Of a DNA stretch of 64,000 nucleotides, positions 9,207-17,757 are shown one piece after another. The stretch lies in contig NZ_CP186480.1 of the NCBI RefSeq assembly GCF_049354825.1, positions 744,001 to 808,000 on the forward strand, in the 5' to 3' direction. The notes under the pieces were generated by a model. The model did not search any database. It had not been told where the DNA came from and saw nothing but the letters and a program-made list of their open reading frames with translations. The number at the start of each line of letters is the position of its first letter. The stretch's first letter is position 1. Made by a program: the position numbers and the translations under genes. The DNA comes from Novosphingobium sp049354825 (GTDB lineage Bacteria > Pseudomonadota > Alphaproteobacteria > Sphingomonadales > Sphingomonadaceae).

Positions 9207-10843
9207 TCCCTGGCGAGGAACTCGTTTTCTGCGCGCTCGGCGGCTCGGGCGAGATCGGCATGAACGTCAACTTGTACGGTTGCCGCGGCAAATGGCTGAT
9301 GGTCGACCTGGGGATGACGTTTTCTGGCGGTGAGTATCCAGGAGTCGACCTCGTTTTTGCCGATCTCGATTTTATCGAGCGCGAGCGCGATAACCTGCTG
9401 GGCGTTGTCTTGACGCACGGTCACGAGGACCACATCGGCGCGGTGCCCTACTTCGCGGAAGAGCTTGGCGTGCCGCTTTACGCCACGCCATTCACCGCGC
9501 GACTCGTCAATTCCAAGCTGGAAGAAGCGGGGCTGGTGGGCCGCGTCGATCTCAAGGTCGTCGACCACCTTGATCGCTTCGAGCTCGGCCCGTTCGGCAT
9601 TCGCTATGTCCCGCTTGCGCACTCGATCGCAGAGGGCAACGCGCTGCTTATCGACACGCCGCTTGGCCGCATCTTTCACACCGGCGACTGGAAGCTCGAC
9701 GAAGAGCCGCAGGTTGGCCTGCCGGCGACCGCCGCCGAGTTGACCGCGATCGGTGACGAAGGCGTTCTGGCGCTGGTGTGCGATTCCACGAACGTCTTCA
9801 ATCCCGAGCCTTCGGGATCGGAAGGCGAAGTGTTCCGCGGCCTGATGGCCGAGGTCGAGCGCCATGCCGGCAAGCGCGTGATGGTGACGACGTTCGCCAG
9901 CAATGTCGCGCGGCTCGGCACGCTTGGCGCGGTCGCGACGGCGACCGGGCGCCGGCTCGTGGTTGCGGGACGTTCGCTCGACAGGATCATCGGCGCCGCC
10001 AAGGCAAGCGGCTACCTTAAGGACCTGCCTGAAGTCGTCGATACCGATCGGGCGATGGACCTACCACGCGGCGAAGTGCTGATCCTGGCCACTGGCGGCC
10101 AGGGTGAACCGCGCGCGGCGCTGTCGCGCGTGGCGGAAGAGAACCACCCGATCTCGCTTGAGCGCGGTGACGTGGTGCTGTTCTCAAGCCGCCAGATCCC
10201 GGGCAACGAGATTGCGATTGGCCGCATCCAGAATCGCCTGGCCGAACGCGGCATCACGATCGTCACCGATCGCCAGGCGCTGATCCACGTTTCGGGTCAC
10301 CCGGGTCGGCCGGAACTGGAGGCGCTCTATGGCTGGATGCGGCCGGATATACTGGTGCCGGTCCACGGCGAGATGCGGCACATGGTTGAGCAGGCGCGGG
10401 TCGGCCGCGCCAGCGGCATCAAGGCGACCGTCGTGCAAAAGAACGGCGACCTTGTCCGTCTGGCACCGGGCAAGCCCGGCAAGTTTGGCGAGGTTCGCGC
10501 CGGCCGCCTGATCCTTGATGGCGACATCATCGCCCCTGCCGACGGCGAAGCCATGGCCATGCGCCGCCGCCTTTCCTCGCAAGGGATGATCTTCGCGGTC
10601 GTCGCGGCGCCGGGTAAGGTCATGGTCGAGGGCATCGGCCTGCCGCTCGAAGAGGACTACGCCGATTTCGTTCGCGAGGCCGAGGCTGACGCGGTGACCG
10701 CGCTGGCCAAGCTCAAGGGGGCGCGCGGGCGCGACCGTGAAGCCGTGATCGAGGCGGTGCGCCTGGCCGTGCGCCGCGCCGCGCAGCGCTGGTCGGGCAA
10801 GAAACCGCAAGTGCGTGTCATGCTGATGAGCGACCACGCGTGA
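9203..10843 (+). CDS. rnj: Ribonuclease J
   Basis: Metallo-beta-lactamase/beta-CASP ribonuclease with 5'-3' exo- and endonuclease activity in RNA processing and decay. The 546 residues carry the zinc motif THGHEDHIG near residue 73, the D-S-T-N beta-CASP segment (CDSTNVFNPEPS) and the HVSGHPGR motif. A C-terminal domain follows. ATGA overlap with coaX sets the start. The gene order birA-coaX-rnj-DUF1467 is a typical alphaproteobacterial arrangement. Confidence 0.96.
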   Translation: MIPGEELVFCALGGSGEIGMNVNLYGCRGKWLMVDLGMTFSGGEYPGVDLVFADLDFIERERDNLLGVVLTHGHEDHIGAVPYFAEELGVPLYATPFTARLVNSKLEEAGLVGRVDLKVVDHLDRFELGPFGIRYVPLAHSIAEGNALLIDTPLGRIFHTGDWKLDEEPQVGLPATAAELTAIGDEGVLALVCDSTNVFNPEPSGSEGEVFRGLMAEVERHAGKRVMVTTFASNVARLGTLGAVATATGRRLVVAGRSLDRIIGAAKASGYLKDLPEVVDTDRAMDLPRGEVLILATGGQGEPRAALSRVAEENHPISLERGDVVLFSSRQIPGNEIAIGRIQNRLAERGITIVTDRQALIHVSGHPGRPELEALYGWMRPDILVPVHGEMRHMVEQARVGRASGIKATVVQKNGDLVRLAPGKPGKFGEVRAGRLILDGDIIAPADGEAMAMRRRLSSQGMIFAVVAAPGKVMVEGIGLPLEEDYADFVREAEADAVTALAKLKGARGRDREAVIEAVRLAVRRAAQRWSGKKPQVRVMLMSDHA

Positions 10844-11121
10844 AGTGGACATCCATCATCGCGATCTATTCGCTGTTCTGGGTCATGGGCGCATTCATCG
10901 TGCTGCCGTTCGGGGTACGAACCCACGAGGAACAAGGCATCGACATGGTCCCTGGGCAGGCCGAAAGCGCGCCGGCAAACTTTTCAGCCAAGCGCATCGT
11001 AAAGCGCGCAACCGTGGTTTCGCTGGTCCTGTTCGGGCTGTTCTACCTCAATTACGTCGAGGGCTGGATCACCATCCACGATATCGACTTCGCGGATCGT
11101 TACGCACCGGGCGGGAACTGA
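10840..11121 (+). CDS. DUF1467 family small membrane protein
   Basis: A 93-residue protein with two membrane helices (about residues 5-24 and 56-72), starting with GTG overlapping the rnj stop (GTGA). It has the DUF1467 signature: a first helix ending in FIVLPFGVRTHEEQG, then the short hydrophilic segment MVPGQAESAPA, then KRATVVSLVLFGLFYLNY. The family is common next to rnj or proS in alphaproteobacteria and its function is unknown. A role in the membrane is all that can be inferred. Confidence 0.88.
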   Translation: MKWTSIIAIYSLFWVMGAFIVLPFGVRTHEEQGIDMVPGQAESAPANFSAKRIVKRATVVSLVLFGLFYLNYVEGWITIHDIDFADRYAPGGN

Positions 11122-11122
11122 C

Positions 11123-13729
11123 CTAGCGGCGGATCCGCTCGATCGCCTGCGCCAGCGCGACGTAAAGCTTGCCCATGTCCGACGACAGCAGCGTGACGCT
11201 GAGCGCATTGCCGTCGCGCGTGGCCAGCAGCTGGCGCAGCATCGCCTCGAAATCGTGAATGTAGCGGACGACGTGTTCGCGGAAGTCGGCATCCTGCTCG
11301 TACAGCGCGTGAACGTCGCGCGCCTCGCCCTTGCCGAGCAGGCGCATGGCGCGGCGCGTGAAGATGCCGCGATCGCCCTTCAGATAAGCTGCCCATTCGG
11401 TGTCGCTGACCTCGGCGTCCATGGCGCGCGCGATATCGATGGCGTTGGAATTGAGCGCTTCGGTGATAAGCGCCGCGCGGCGAGCGAAATCCCCGTCGAC
11501 CTGTTCGGTGGCGCGGGCGCGTGCCTGCGCAACCCGTTGCTCGAGGTGGCCGGCAAGTTCGCTCACCTTGGCAAGCTGGTCGCGCAGCTGCATCGCGGTC
11601 TCGCGGCCGCTGGCAGCAGCCTTTTCGGCCGCGACGTCGAGACCGGCTATCGCTGCAGCCGCTCTTTCTTTCAGCGCGCCGTCGATGGCGGCGCCGCTTT
11701 CGGCCCCGATCCGCGCGGCGAGTGCCTGGACCGCGTCCGCGCTCATGGTCTCGATCCCGTGCACCGCATCGCGCGCGGCGGTCGCCAGCGCCTCGATCGC
11801 TGCGCGCAGTTCGTCCTGCGCCTTGCCACTCAGTGCGGTCGCCTGGGCATCGGTCGCGGCAAGCGCCTCGCGCAAATCGGCGAGGGCGGCCTGGTGCGCG
11901 GTCGCGCGAGTGCCGAGGGAGCCGTGCACCAGATCCAACTCAGTCGCCAGCTGCACCAGGGTGGCGCGCGTTTCCTCGATATGGCCGGATAGCGCCGCGC
12001 CGCCCTCTTCGGCGGTTGCGACTTCGCCCGCCAAGGCGCGGGCGCGCTCCTCCAGCACGGCGAGCCGGGCTTCGCCTGCCGCCATCGCATTCGGTAGTTC
12101 GGTACCGGTCTGGCGCGCGCTGGCCTGCAGCAGTTCGAGCAAGCGGACACTGTGATCGGTCAGCCCTGCGATTTCAGTCCCGGTTCCGGCCAATGCTTCG
12201 CGGCTCGCGAGCAGGTTGTCGGCGAGCTCGTTCAGGCTGGCGGCAATGGCGGTGCGCGCCTGTTCGCCGTGGCCGGCGACCTCGCCCATGCGGCCGGCAT
12301 ACCCATCGAGCTGGCGCGAAATTGCCTCGGCATGCTCGGCGAGGTCGGCCACGTGCGCGCGCTGCGCGTCGTGGCGGGCAGCAAGCTCGGCATCGAAGGC
12401 GGCGAGGCGCTCGCGCATGTCGGCAAGCGCCTGGCTATCCCGTGCCCCAGCAGCGGCGGCACGCTCATCGGCGGCGGCAGCAAATCCGGCGCTGCGCTCG
12501 GCAAACCGGGCGTCGACTTCGGCCGCTTCCGCATCGAGCGCGGCCAGACGCTCGCGCGCGGTCGCCATGACGCGTTCGTCGATCGCGGCGACATGGTCGA
12601 CAGCGCCGGCCAGGTCGCTCTCAAGCCGGGTCACGGCAGCGCGCCACGCCTCGAGCGCGGCGTCTTCACCGGCACGCAGGTCGCGGACCAGGCCGTCGCC
12701 GTCGGCCCGCACCGCGGCGAGGCGTTCGCGCAGCGCGCCCAAGCTCTGGGCCTCCTGGGCGGCCAGCGCCCGGCGCTGGTCTTCAAGCTCGGCGGCGAGT
12801 GCGGCAGCACGGGTACGGATCGCTGCGAGCGCCGCGACCTCGTCACGATCAAGGCGCTGGCGAAATTCCTCGCCACCCTGGTTGAGCGCAGTGAAACGCG
12901 CCGCGGCGACCGTTTCAAGCTGCTCGGCATGACGTACGAACTGCCCCATCGCCGCATCGACAAGTCCGCGCAGCGATTCGACTTGCCGCTCGCTGGCCTG
13001 GCCGAACTGGTTGAGGCGGTTGAACCCCTCGATCATGTCATCGAGCTGGCTATGCGCGGCGCGCCCCGCGGCGGCGATGTTGTTGGTGACGTCCTTGGCG
13101 CTGCTGGCAATGACCGGAAGCTGCCCGCGCAGCCTCTCCATGTTGTCGAGCGCGGTAGCGCTGACCGTGCCGATGGTTTCCACGCGAGCGCCGTTGTCGT
13201 GGATAAGGCCGGCAATGCGATCGGCATGTTCGGACAGCCGTTCGGCCGAGACGCGGCCAAGCGATTCCAGGTCGCGGGCCTGTGCGCCGATGAACTCGCG
13301 CGCCAGGCTGAGTTCGCGGTTGATGGTGATGAGGCGGCTCTCGAGACGAGCGGATTCATCGCTGAGAAGCCGGGCCGCCGCGCCGAAGCGCGCTGCTTCG
13401 CGCTGGCCGTTGCGCTGGAATATCAACCACGCGACCCCGATCAGGGCCACCGGCAAGGCCCAGTCGCGCAGCAGGCCGACGGCTGCTTGCGGCTGCAGTG
13501 CGGGCGATCCGGCCGCGTAAATGGCCCAGGCAAAAAAACCGGTCCAGGCGGCGACCGCCAGCCAGGCCAGTGCCGGGGCGATCCGCCCGCGCCACGGCGA
13601 AGGCAGGGGAGCGTCATCGCCAGCGTAGATGATATCCTCCGCTGCGGCCTCGTCGGCCAGCACCAGCTCCTCCTCGGCGGGCGCCTGCGGCGCGTCGCCG
13701 ACGGCAACGATATGTCGTCCCCCGGTCAT
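11123..13729 (-). CDS. Large membrane-anchored coiled-coil protein of unknown function
   Basis: I do not recognise a named family. The ATG at 13729 gives 868 residues. The N-terminal ~50 are acidic and cytoplasmic-like, then two helices (about 51-72 and 86-104) separated by a short loop, then nearly 680 residues of Ala/Glu/Arg/Leu-rich, Pro-poor sequence with heptad character (repeated segments like RERLAALDAE and MRERLAAFDAE). A distinct C-terminal segment from about residue 780 (EWAAYLKGDRGIFTRRAMRL, then ALYEQDADFREHVVRYIHDF) resembles a folded helical domain. An in-frame upstream extension overlaps the divergent gene and lacks a plausible start. It converges on the rnj operon with one base between the two genes. 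The layout suggests a structural, polar or envelope scaffold; that is inference. Confidence 0.8.
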   Translation of the reverse strand: MTGGRHIVAVGDAPQAPAEEELVLADEAAAEDIIYAGDDAPLPSPWRGRIAPALAWLAVAAWTGFFAWAIYAAGSPALQPQAAVGLLRDWALPVALIGVAWLIFQRNGQREAARFGAAARLLSDESARLESRLITINRELSLAREFIGAQARDLESLGRVSAERLSEHADRIAGLIHDNGARVETIGTVSATALDNMERLRGQLPVIASSAKDVTNNIAAAGRAAHSQLDDMIEGFNRLNQFGQASERQVESLRGLVDAAMGQFVRHAEQLETVAAARFTALNQGGEEFRQRLDRDEVAALAAIRTRAAALAAELEDQRRALAAQEAQSLGALRERLAAVRADGDGLVRDLRAGEDAALEAWRAAVTRLESDLAGAVDHVAAIDERVMATARERLAALDAEAAEVDARFAERSAGFAAAADERAAAAGARDSQALADMRERLAAFDAELAARHDAQRAHVADLAEHAEAISRQLDGYAGRMGEVAGHGEQARTAIAASLNELADNLLASREALAGTGTEIAGLTDHSVRLLELLQASARQTGTELPNAMAAGEARLAVLEERARALAGEVATAEEGGAALSGHIEETRATLVQLATELDLVHGSLGTRATAHQAALADLREALAATDAQATALSGKAQDELRAAIEALATAARDAVHGIETMSADAVQALAARIGAESGAAIDGALKERAAAAIAGLDVAAEKAAASGRETAMQLRDQLAKVSELAGHLEQRVAQARARATEQVDGDFARRAALITEALNSNAIDIARAMDAEVSDTEWAAYLKGDRGIFTRRAMRLLGKGEARDVHALYEQDADFREHVVRYIHDFEAMLRQLLATRDGNALSVTLLSSDMGKLYVALAQAIERIRR

Positions 13730-13758
13730 GGCGCGGTGATACCACGGCAGTCGCGATG

Positions 13759-13778
13759 TTAAACCCACCTTTAACCAC
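13759..13778. promoter_or_regulatory. CtrA-like TTAA motif pair in the divergent intergenic region
   Basis: TTAA at 13759-13762 and TTAACCAC at 13771-13778 lie in the 69-base gap between the coiled-coil gene (-) and the Hpt-like gene (+). The CtrA consensus is TTAA-N7-TTAA, with half site TTAACCAT. Here the spacing is 8 and the half site has 7 of 8 matches. It is suggestive only. Confidence 0.3.
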
Positions 13779-13798
13779 TTACCCCCCACCGTCCTGCG

Positions 13799-14101
13799 AT
13801 GGACTATGACGCCGGTACCTTCGATTCGACGCTTGCCGCCGCTGCCGGGGAAGACCCTGCTTTGCTGGCCGAGCTTCGCGCCGTCTTTGCCGAAAGCCTT
13901 GAGCGCCAGGTCGATTTGCTGGGCCGTTCGCGCTGCGACGGCAACTGGCAGGTCGCGGCCTTGCGCCTGCGCGGCCTGGCGGCGAGTTTTCATGTCGGCG
14001 AACTGGTCGAACTTGCCGACGAGGCCCTCGCCGGGGCGCCGGGTGAACCGGGCGTAATCCGCCGTTTGAAGCAACGCGCCGAAGCCTTTTCGGCGCAGTG
14101 A
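13799..14101 (+). CDS. Degenerate Hpt-like (histidine phosphotransfer) domain protein
   Basis: A 100-residue, all-helical protein. The segment AALRLRGLAASFHVGELVEL aligns by eye with the Hpt helix consensus AHxLKGxAxxxGxxxL, but the phosphoacceptor His position is Leu55 and the following Lys is Arg58. LAEEADEAL-like packing residues (VELADEALAG) are kept. If the resemblance is real it is a non-phosphorylatable Hpt fold that could bind receivers or kinases without phosphotransfer. It is divergent from the coiled-coil gene and 98 bases before the next + strand gene. The Hpt assignment is tentative. Confidence 0.6.
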   Translation: MDYDAGTFDSTLAAAAGEDPALLAELRAVFAESLERQVDLLGRSRCDGNWQVAALRLRGLAASFHVGELVELADEALAGAPGEPGVIRRLKQRAEAFSAQ

Positions 14102-14198
14102 GCGCGTTCACGCGCCTTGGCACTGGCCGGGCGCTGCTCTAGACCCTTGAAGCAGGGGACGCAGGTCCCGCCGGGCGCACAAGGGGGACTGTAACGCG

Positions 14199-15398
14199 AT
14201 GCGCATTGCCGTGCTGACGATGCTGGACGTGGCCGGTCCGGCCGATCCGGCCCCGCGTGCGACCCTTGGCATCGCCGGCGCCAGCGTTGCCCGCCAGCAA
14301 GTCGCGCTCGCGCTCGCGCTTGGTTGTGAGCGGATCCTCGTCCTCGCGGCTCCAGGCTTGCCGGGCATCGACGCGCTTGAGCAGGCCGCGGTGCGCGGCG
14401 GAGCGAAGCTCTCCCCTGTCAGCGGCGCGCATGGCGTGGTCGGCGGCGTGACCGCGGCCGACGAGGTCATCGTGCTGGCCGATGGCTTGTTCGCCTCCAC
14501 TGGCGAGGCCGCTCAGATGCTGGGCGGCGGTGCAGTCGTGCTGACCCAGCCGATCGAGCAGGGCCTGGCCGCCGGGTTCGAGAGGATCGATCTCAACAAC
14601 GCGGCTGCCGGCGCCATGCGCATCCCCGGCCGTCTGGTCGAGCGCCTGGCCGAGCTGCCCGCCGATTGCGACGTGACAAGCGCACTGCAGCGCATCGCGC
14701 TGCAGGCGGGGGTGCCGCAGCATCCGATTCCCACACCGGGCAGCAATGGCCTGTTCTGGACGCTCGTTCGTTCCGAGGACGAGGCGCACGCGCTCGAGCC
14801 ACAGTGGATACGCCAGCGTACGCGCAGCGAAGTGATGAAGGGGCCGGGTCACGCGCTGGCGCTTGCGGGCGTTCGCCGCTTTGGCGCGGCGCTGCTGCAC
14901 GGGGGCGGGGCATGGAGCGTCGGGCTGGGCGCCGCTGCGCTGCTGCTGATGGCCGCCGGCGCCGGCGGCCTGGGCGCTCCGCGCATCGGCTTTGTCTGCG
15001 CGGCGCTGGCGTGGCTGGCTCAGCAAGCCTTTGCACTGCTGGGCCGGGTCGAGAGCGACCGACCAAGCGACGATGGCTGGCTTGCCGAAGGAAGTGCAAT
15101 CGTCCTCGACATCGTGCTGGTTGCGCTCATGGTCTGGGCGCTGCCGGTGCCTGTGGGCGTGCCGCTGTGGCAGCGGCTGTTCGCGCCGGTCATGCTGATC
15201 GGCTTGCTGCGCCTTGCGCGCGTCATCGTGCCGACGCGCTGGACGGGCTGGCTTATCGACCGCGCCCTCCTGGCGGTGGTCCTGCTGATCGCCGACGTAA
15301 GCGGGAACCTTGCCCCAGCGATCGCGCTGCTGGCGCTGCTTCTGGTCGTGCTCGGACTCGCCATGGCGGGCCGCAAGGCGCGGCTAACGGGGCCTTAA
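14199..15398 (+). CDS. Nucleotidyltransferase-like protein with C-terminal membrane domain
   Basis: A 399-residue protein that I cannot assign firmly. Residues 1-~190 look like a GT-A/NTP-transferase fold: a beta-strand start MRIAVLTMLD, the segment IAGASVARQQVALALALGCE typical of sugar or inositol nucleotidyltransferases, and an acidic strand end EVIVLADGLF. The nucleotide-binding GGxGTR loop is not visible. Residues ~225-390 hold six or so hydrophobic helices, but no CDP-alcohol phosphatidyltransferase motif (DGxxAR...GxxxDxxxD). The arrangement recalls bifunctional nucleotidyltransferase/CDP-alcohol transferases that lost both active sites. GGGGGA about 12 bases upstream supports the ATG. 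Confidence 0.65.
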   Translation: MRIAVLTMLDVAGPADPAPRATLGIAGASVARQQVALALALGCERILVLAAPGLPGIDALEQAAVRGGAKLSPVSGAHGVVGGVTAADEVIVLADGLFASTGEAAQMLGGGAVVLTQPIEQGLAAGFERIDLNNAAAGAMRIPGRLVERLAELPADCDVTSALQRIALQAGVPQHPIPTPGSNGLFWTLVRSEDEAHALEPQWIRQRTRSEVMKGPGHALALAGVRRFGAALLHGGGAWSVGLGAAALLLMAAGAGGLGAPRIGFVCAALAWLAQQAFALLGRVESDRPSDDGWLAEGSAIVLDIVLVALMVWALPVPVGVPLWQRLFAPVMLIGLLRLARVIVPTRWTGWLIDRALLAVVLLIADVSGNLAPAIALLALLLVVLGLAMAGRKARLTGP

Positions 15399-15423
15399 CC
15401 AAACGCAGCTAGGGCCGGAGACG

Positions 15424-16380
15424 ATGCAGCTGCGGGAAACCGGGGCGGGCGGTCTCGAGGTCGAGGCGGTGCTGCAAGATGGGCTGGCGCGGGGCGACGC
15501 GCTGGTCGGCGGCCTTGCGCCCGTTCTCCGCTATCTGATTGCGCACGACGCACCCGGCCTGTTCGGAGAGGATATCCTGGCGCGGATACGCGCGATGCTG
15601 GCAGACCTGGCGCGGCAACTGCTCGAGACCCTTGCTGCTGCCGAGGGCGAAGCAATCGCGCCCGACGACCTTGAACCGGCACTGCAAACGCTTGGTTCCG
15701 CCTTTCTCGCCCAGCCGGCGCTGTTGGCCCATGTTCATGCCCTGGCCCTCGAATGGCAGCTGACCGAGCGGCTCCAGGCCCGCCTGGCGCTCGACCCGGT
15801 TGTGTCGCCGCTGCTGCAGGCAGTAATCGGCAGCGAAGACGCGGTAATGGCATCGACCGCGATGGCGTTCCTGGCGGCGCAAGCGCGCTTCGGACAATCG
15901 CAGCGGCGCATGGAATTACCGATCGGCGAACTTCCCGCCGAAGTATTGGCAGCGGCGCTTGCTGCCCTGCGCGCAGTTGTCGCCCCCGAAGACGATGGCC
16001 ATGCCCTGGCCGCCAGCCAGGTCATTCGCGCTGCCCACGATGAAAGCCGCGGCCGCCTGGCGCTGGCGGCGCGGCTCATCGCGGGGATGGGGCCGGCTTA
16101 CAGCGCCGCGCTGAGCGTACATCACGCCGGAGCCGGCCTGTTCCTGACAGCGTTGGCACAAGCCCTGGCCATCGGCCGCGATGCGGCGGTCCTGGTCACG
16201 AACGAGGCACAGGCGGCCCGCCTCGCGCTGGGCCTGCGCGCCGCCGGGATCCGCAATGCCGGGGTGCACGAACAGTTTGCGTCGCTCTACCCCGAAGCCG
16301 CCTTGCCCACCGGGTTCGATGCGCTGGGGCAGGACCGTGCGGCGACCTTGCTGGCTCGTCGAAGCGGAGCCGGGGGATGA
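15424..16380 (+). CDS. Hypothetical helical protein, signalling-cluster member
   Basis: A 318-residue, Ala/Leu-rich and apparently all-helical soluble protein with no signal peptide, membrane segment or motif I recognise. The helical-repeat texture (ILARIRAMLADLARQLLETL; EVLAAALAALRAVVAP) resembles the DUF2336-type helical proteins found with alphaproteobacterial two-component genes, but I cannot confirm that family. Its ATG is preceded by GGAG. The last four bases overlap the kinase-like gene downstream (ATGA), so the two are translationally coupled and probably act together. Confidence 0.75.
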   Translation: MQLRETGAGGLEVEAVLQDGLARGDALVGGLAPVLRYLIAHDAPGLFGEDILARIRAMLADLARQLLETLAAAEGEAIAPDDLEPALQTLGSAFLAQPALLAHVHALALEWQLTERLQARLALDPVVSPLLQAVIGSEDAVMASTAMAFLAAQARFGQSQRRMELPIGELPAEVLAAALAALRAVVAPEDDGHALAASQVIRAAHDESRGRLALAARLIAGMGPAYSAALSVHHAGAGLFLTALAQALAIGRDAAVLVTNEAQAARLALGLRAAGIRNAGVHEQFASLYPEAALPTGFDALGQDRAATLLARRSGAGG

Positions 16381-17756
16381 CTGCCGTCGAAGCCGTCCTG
16401 GCGGAGGCAAGGACAGACCGCGACGACCATCTCGTGGCTGCGGGCGAACCGTTGGCCGGGTTGCAACGCCGCTGCGGCGGAGAGCTGCCGGGCATGATCG
16501 CGGTGCCGGCGCTGCTTGCGCTCGTGCGCAAGGCGCGTCGCTACGGCCTGCCAATGGCGCGCGCAATCGCCGCCAATGACGGCCAGGAGGCAGTTACTGC
16601 CTGGGTGGAAGTGCGTCCTGACGAAGATTACGGGACCCACATCGTGCTGCGCAGCTGGCAGGTGGGTCCGCTTGCGCCCGAGGACATCGCCGAGGCGGCC
16701 GAGCGGCGCGTCGCCATCGAGCGTGCCGTTGCCGAACTGACCGCGCGTCTCGACGCCGCGCAAAACCTGCTGTCGTTCGAGACCGACGCGCCCGACCTAG
16801 TGCTGGTTGCCGAAACGCTCGCCCGGACGATCGGACGCCCGTGGACCGAGGCGATCACGATTGCCGGCAACGTCCATCGCCAGCCGCTGCATTGGCGCCT
16901 GCTCGACGGCGCCGCAGTCGAAGTGCCAGGCTCCGACCGTCACTGGCGTGCCGCGCTTCATCCGGTCGAGATTCCGGGCCGCGAACCGGTCGGCTTCGAA
17001 CTGTGTCTGCTCGCCGAAACGCCGCTACCGCCGCCGCCGCCGCGCGCCATCCCGGCTGCGCCTAGACATTCGGCGGGGGTGCTGGGCCGCGACGTAGCGC
17101 CCGTTCTGCGCGAACCTATCGGACGCATCATTGCCAATGCCGCCGCGATCCGCACCCGCAGCGCCGGGCCGTTGACGAACGAATACGCGCGCTATGCCAG
17201 CGATATCGAGGCCGCGGGCGAGCATCTGCGTACGCTTATCGAGGACCTTGCCGACCTTGAAACGGTCGAGGATGATGCTTTCGTCACGGCTCATGACCGC
17301 ATCGATCTTGCCGAGGCTGCGCGCAGCGCCGCGCAGATTCTCGCCGCGCGCGCCGCCGAGCGCGCAATTTCCATCGATGCCCCACACGAAGGCGAACACC
17401 TTGCTGCGATTGGCGAGTTCCGCCGCGTGCTTCAAATCCTGCTCAACCTGGTGGGCAACGCGGTGCGCTACACGCCGGAGGGCTCGTCGGTCTGGATCCG
17501 TACCGAAGGCAATGAGCGCGGCGCGCGGGTCGTCGTCGCAGACCAGGGGACGGGGCTCTCGCCCGATCAGCAGGCCCGCGTGTTCGATAAGTTCGAGCGC
17601 CTGGGCCGCAGCGACGAGGGCGGAACTGGCCTCGGCCTCTACATCTCGCGCCGCCTGGCGCGGGCGATGGGCGGAGACTTGACGGTGGAAAGCGCACCGG
17701 GGCAGGGCGCGCGCTTCATACTCGAGCTACCGGCGGGACCGATAGCCGCCGTCTAG
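16377..17756 (+). CDS. Histidine-kinase-like protein lacking the phosphoacceptor His
   Basis: A 459-residue cytoplasmic protein with no membrane helix. The N-terminal ~220 residues are an unassigned sensor region, ending in a proline run (PPPPPP). The DHp helix reads VAPVLREPIGRIIANAAAI, where the usual S-H-E-L-R-T-P-L box has Pro242 at the His position and Glu for Thr. The ATPase domain is intact: N box QILLNLVGNAVRYTP, G1 VADQGTGLS, F box FDKFERL, G2 GGTGLGLYISRRLA. It can probably bind ATP but not autophosphorylate on this helix. The best-known precedent is DivL of Caulobacter, with Tyr at this site. It overlaps the preceding gene by four bases. Confidence 0.85.
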   Translation: MTAVEAVLAEARTDRDDHLVAAGEPLAGLQRRCGGELPGMIAVPALLALVRKARRYGLPMARAIAANDGQEAVTAWVEVRPDEDYGTHIVLRSWQVGPLAPEDIAEAAERRVAIERAVAELTARLDAAQNLLSFETDAPDLVLVAETLARTIGRPWTEAITIAGNVHRQPLHWRLLDGAAVEVPGSDRHWRAALHPVEIPGREPVGFELCLLAETPLPPPPPRAIPAAPRHSAGVLGRDVAPVLREPIGRIIANAAAIRTRSAGPLTNEYARYASDIEAAGEHLRTLIEDLADLETVEDDAFVTAHDRIDLAEAARSAAQILAARAAERAISIDAPHEGEHLAAIGEFRRVLQILLNLVGNAVRYTPEGSSVWIRTEGNERGARVVVADQGTGLSPDQQARVFDKFERLGRSDEGGTGLGLYISRRLARAMGGDLTVESAPGQGARFILELPAGPIAAV

Positions 17757-17757
17757 C

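Noticed and set aside
12152..13762. A 536-codon plus-strand open frame antisense to the coiled-coil gene
   Set aside because: It mirrors the high-GC codon pattern of the gene on the other strand, has no recognisable motif, and composition is that of a shadow frame.
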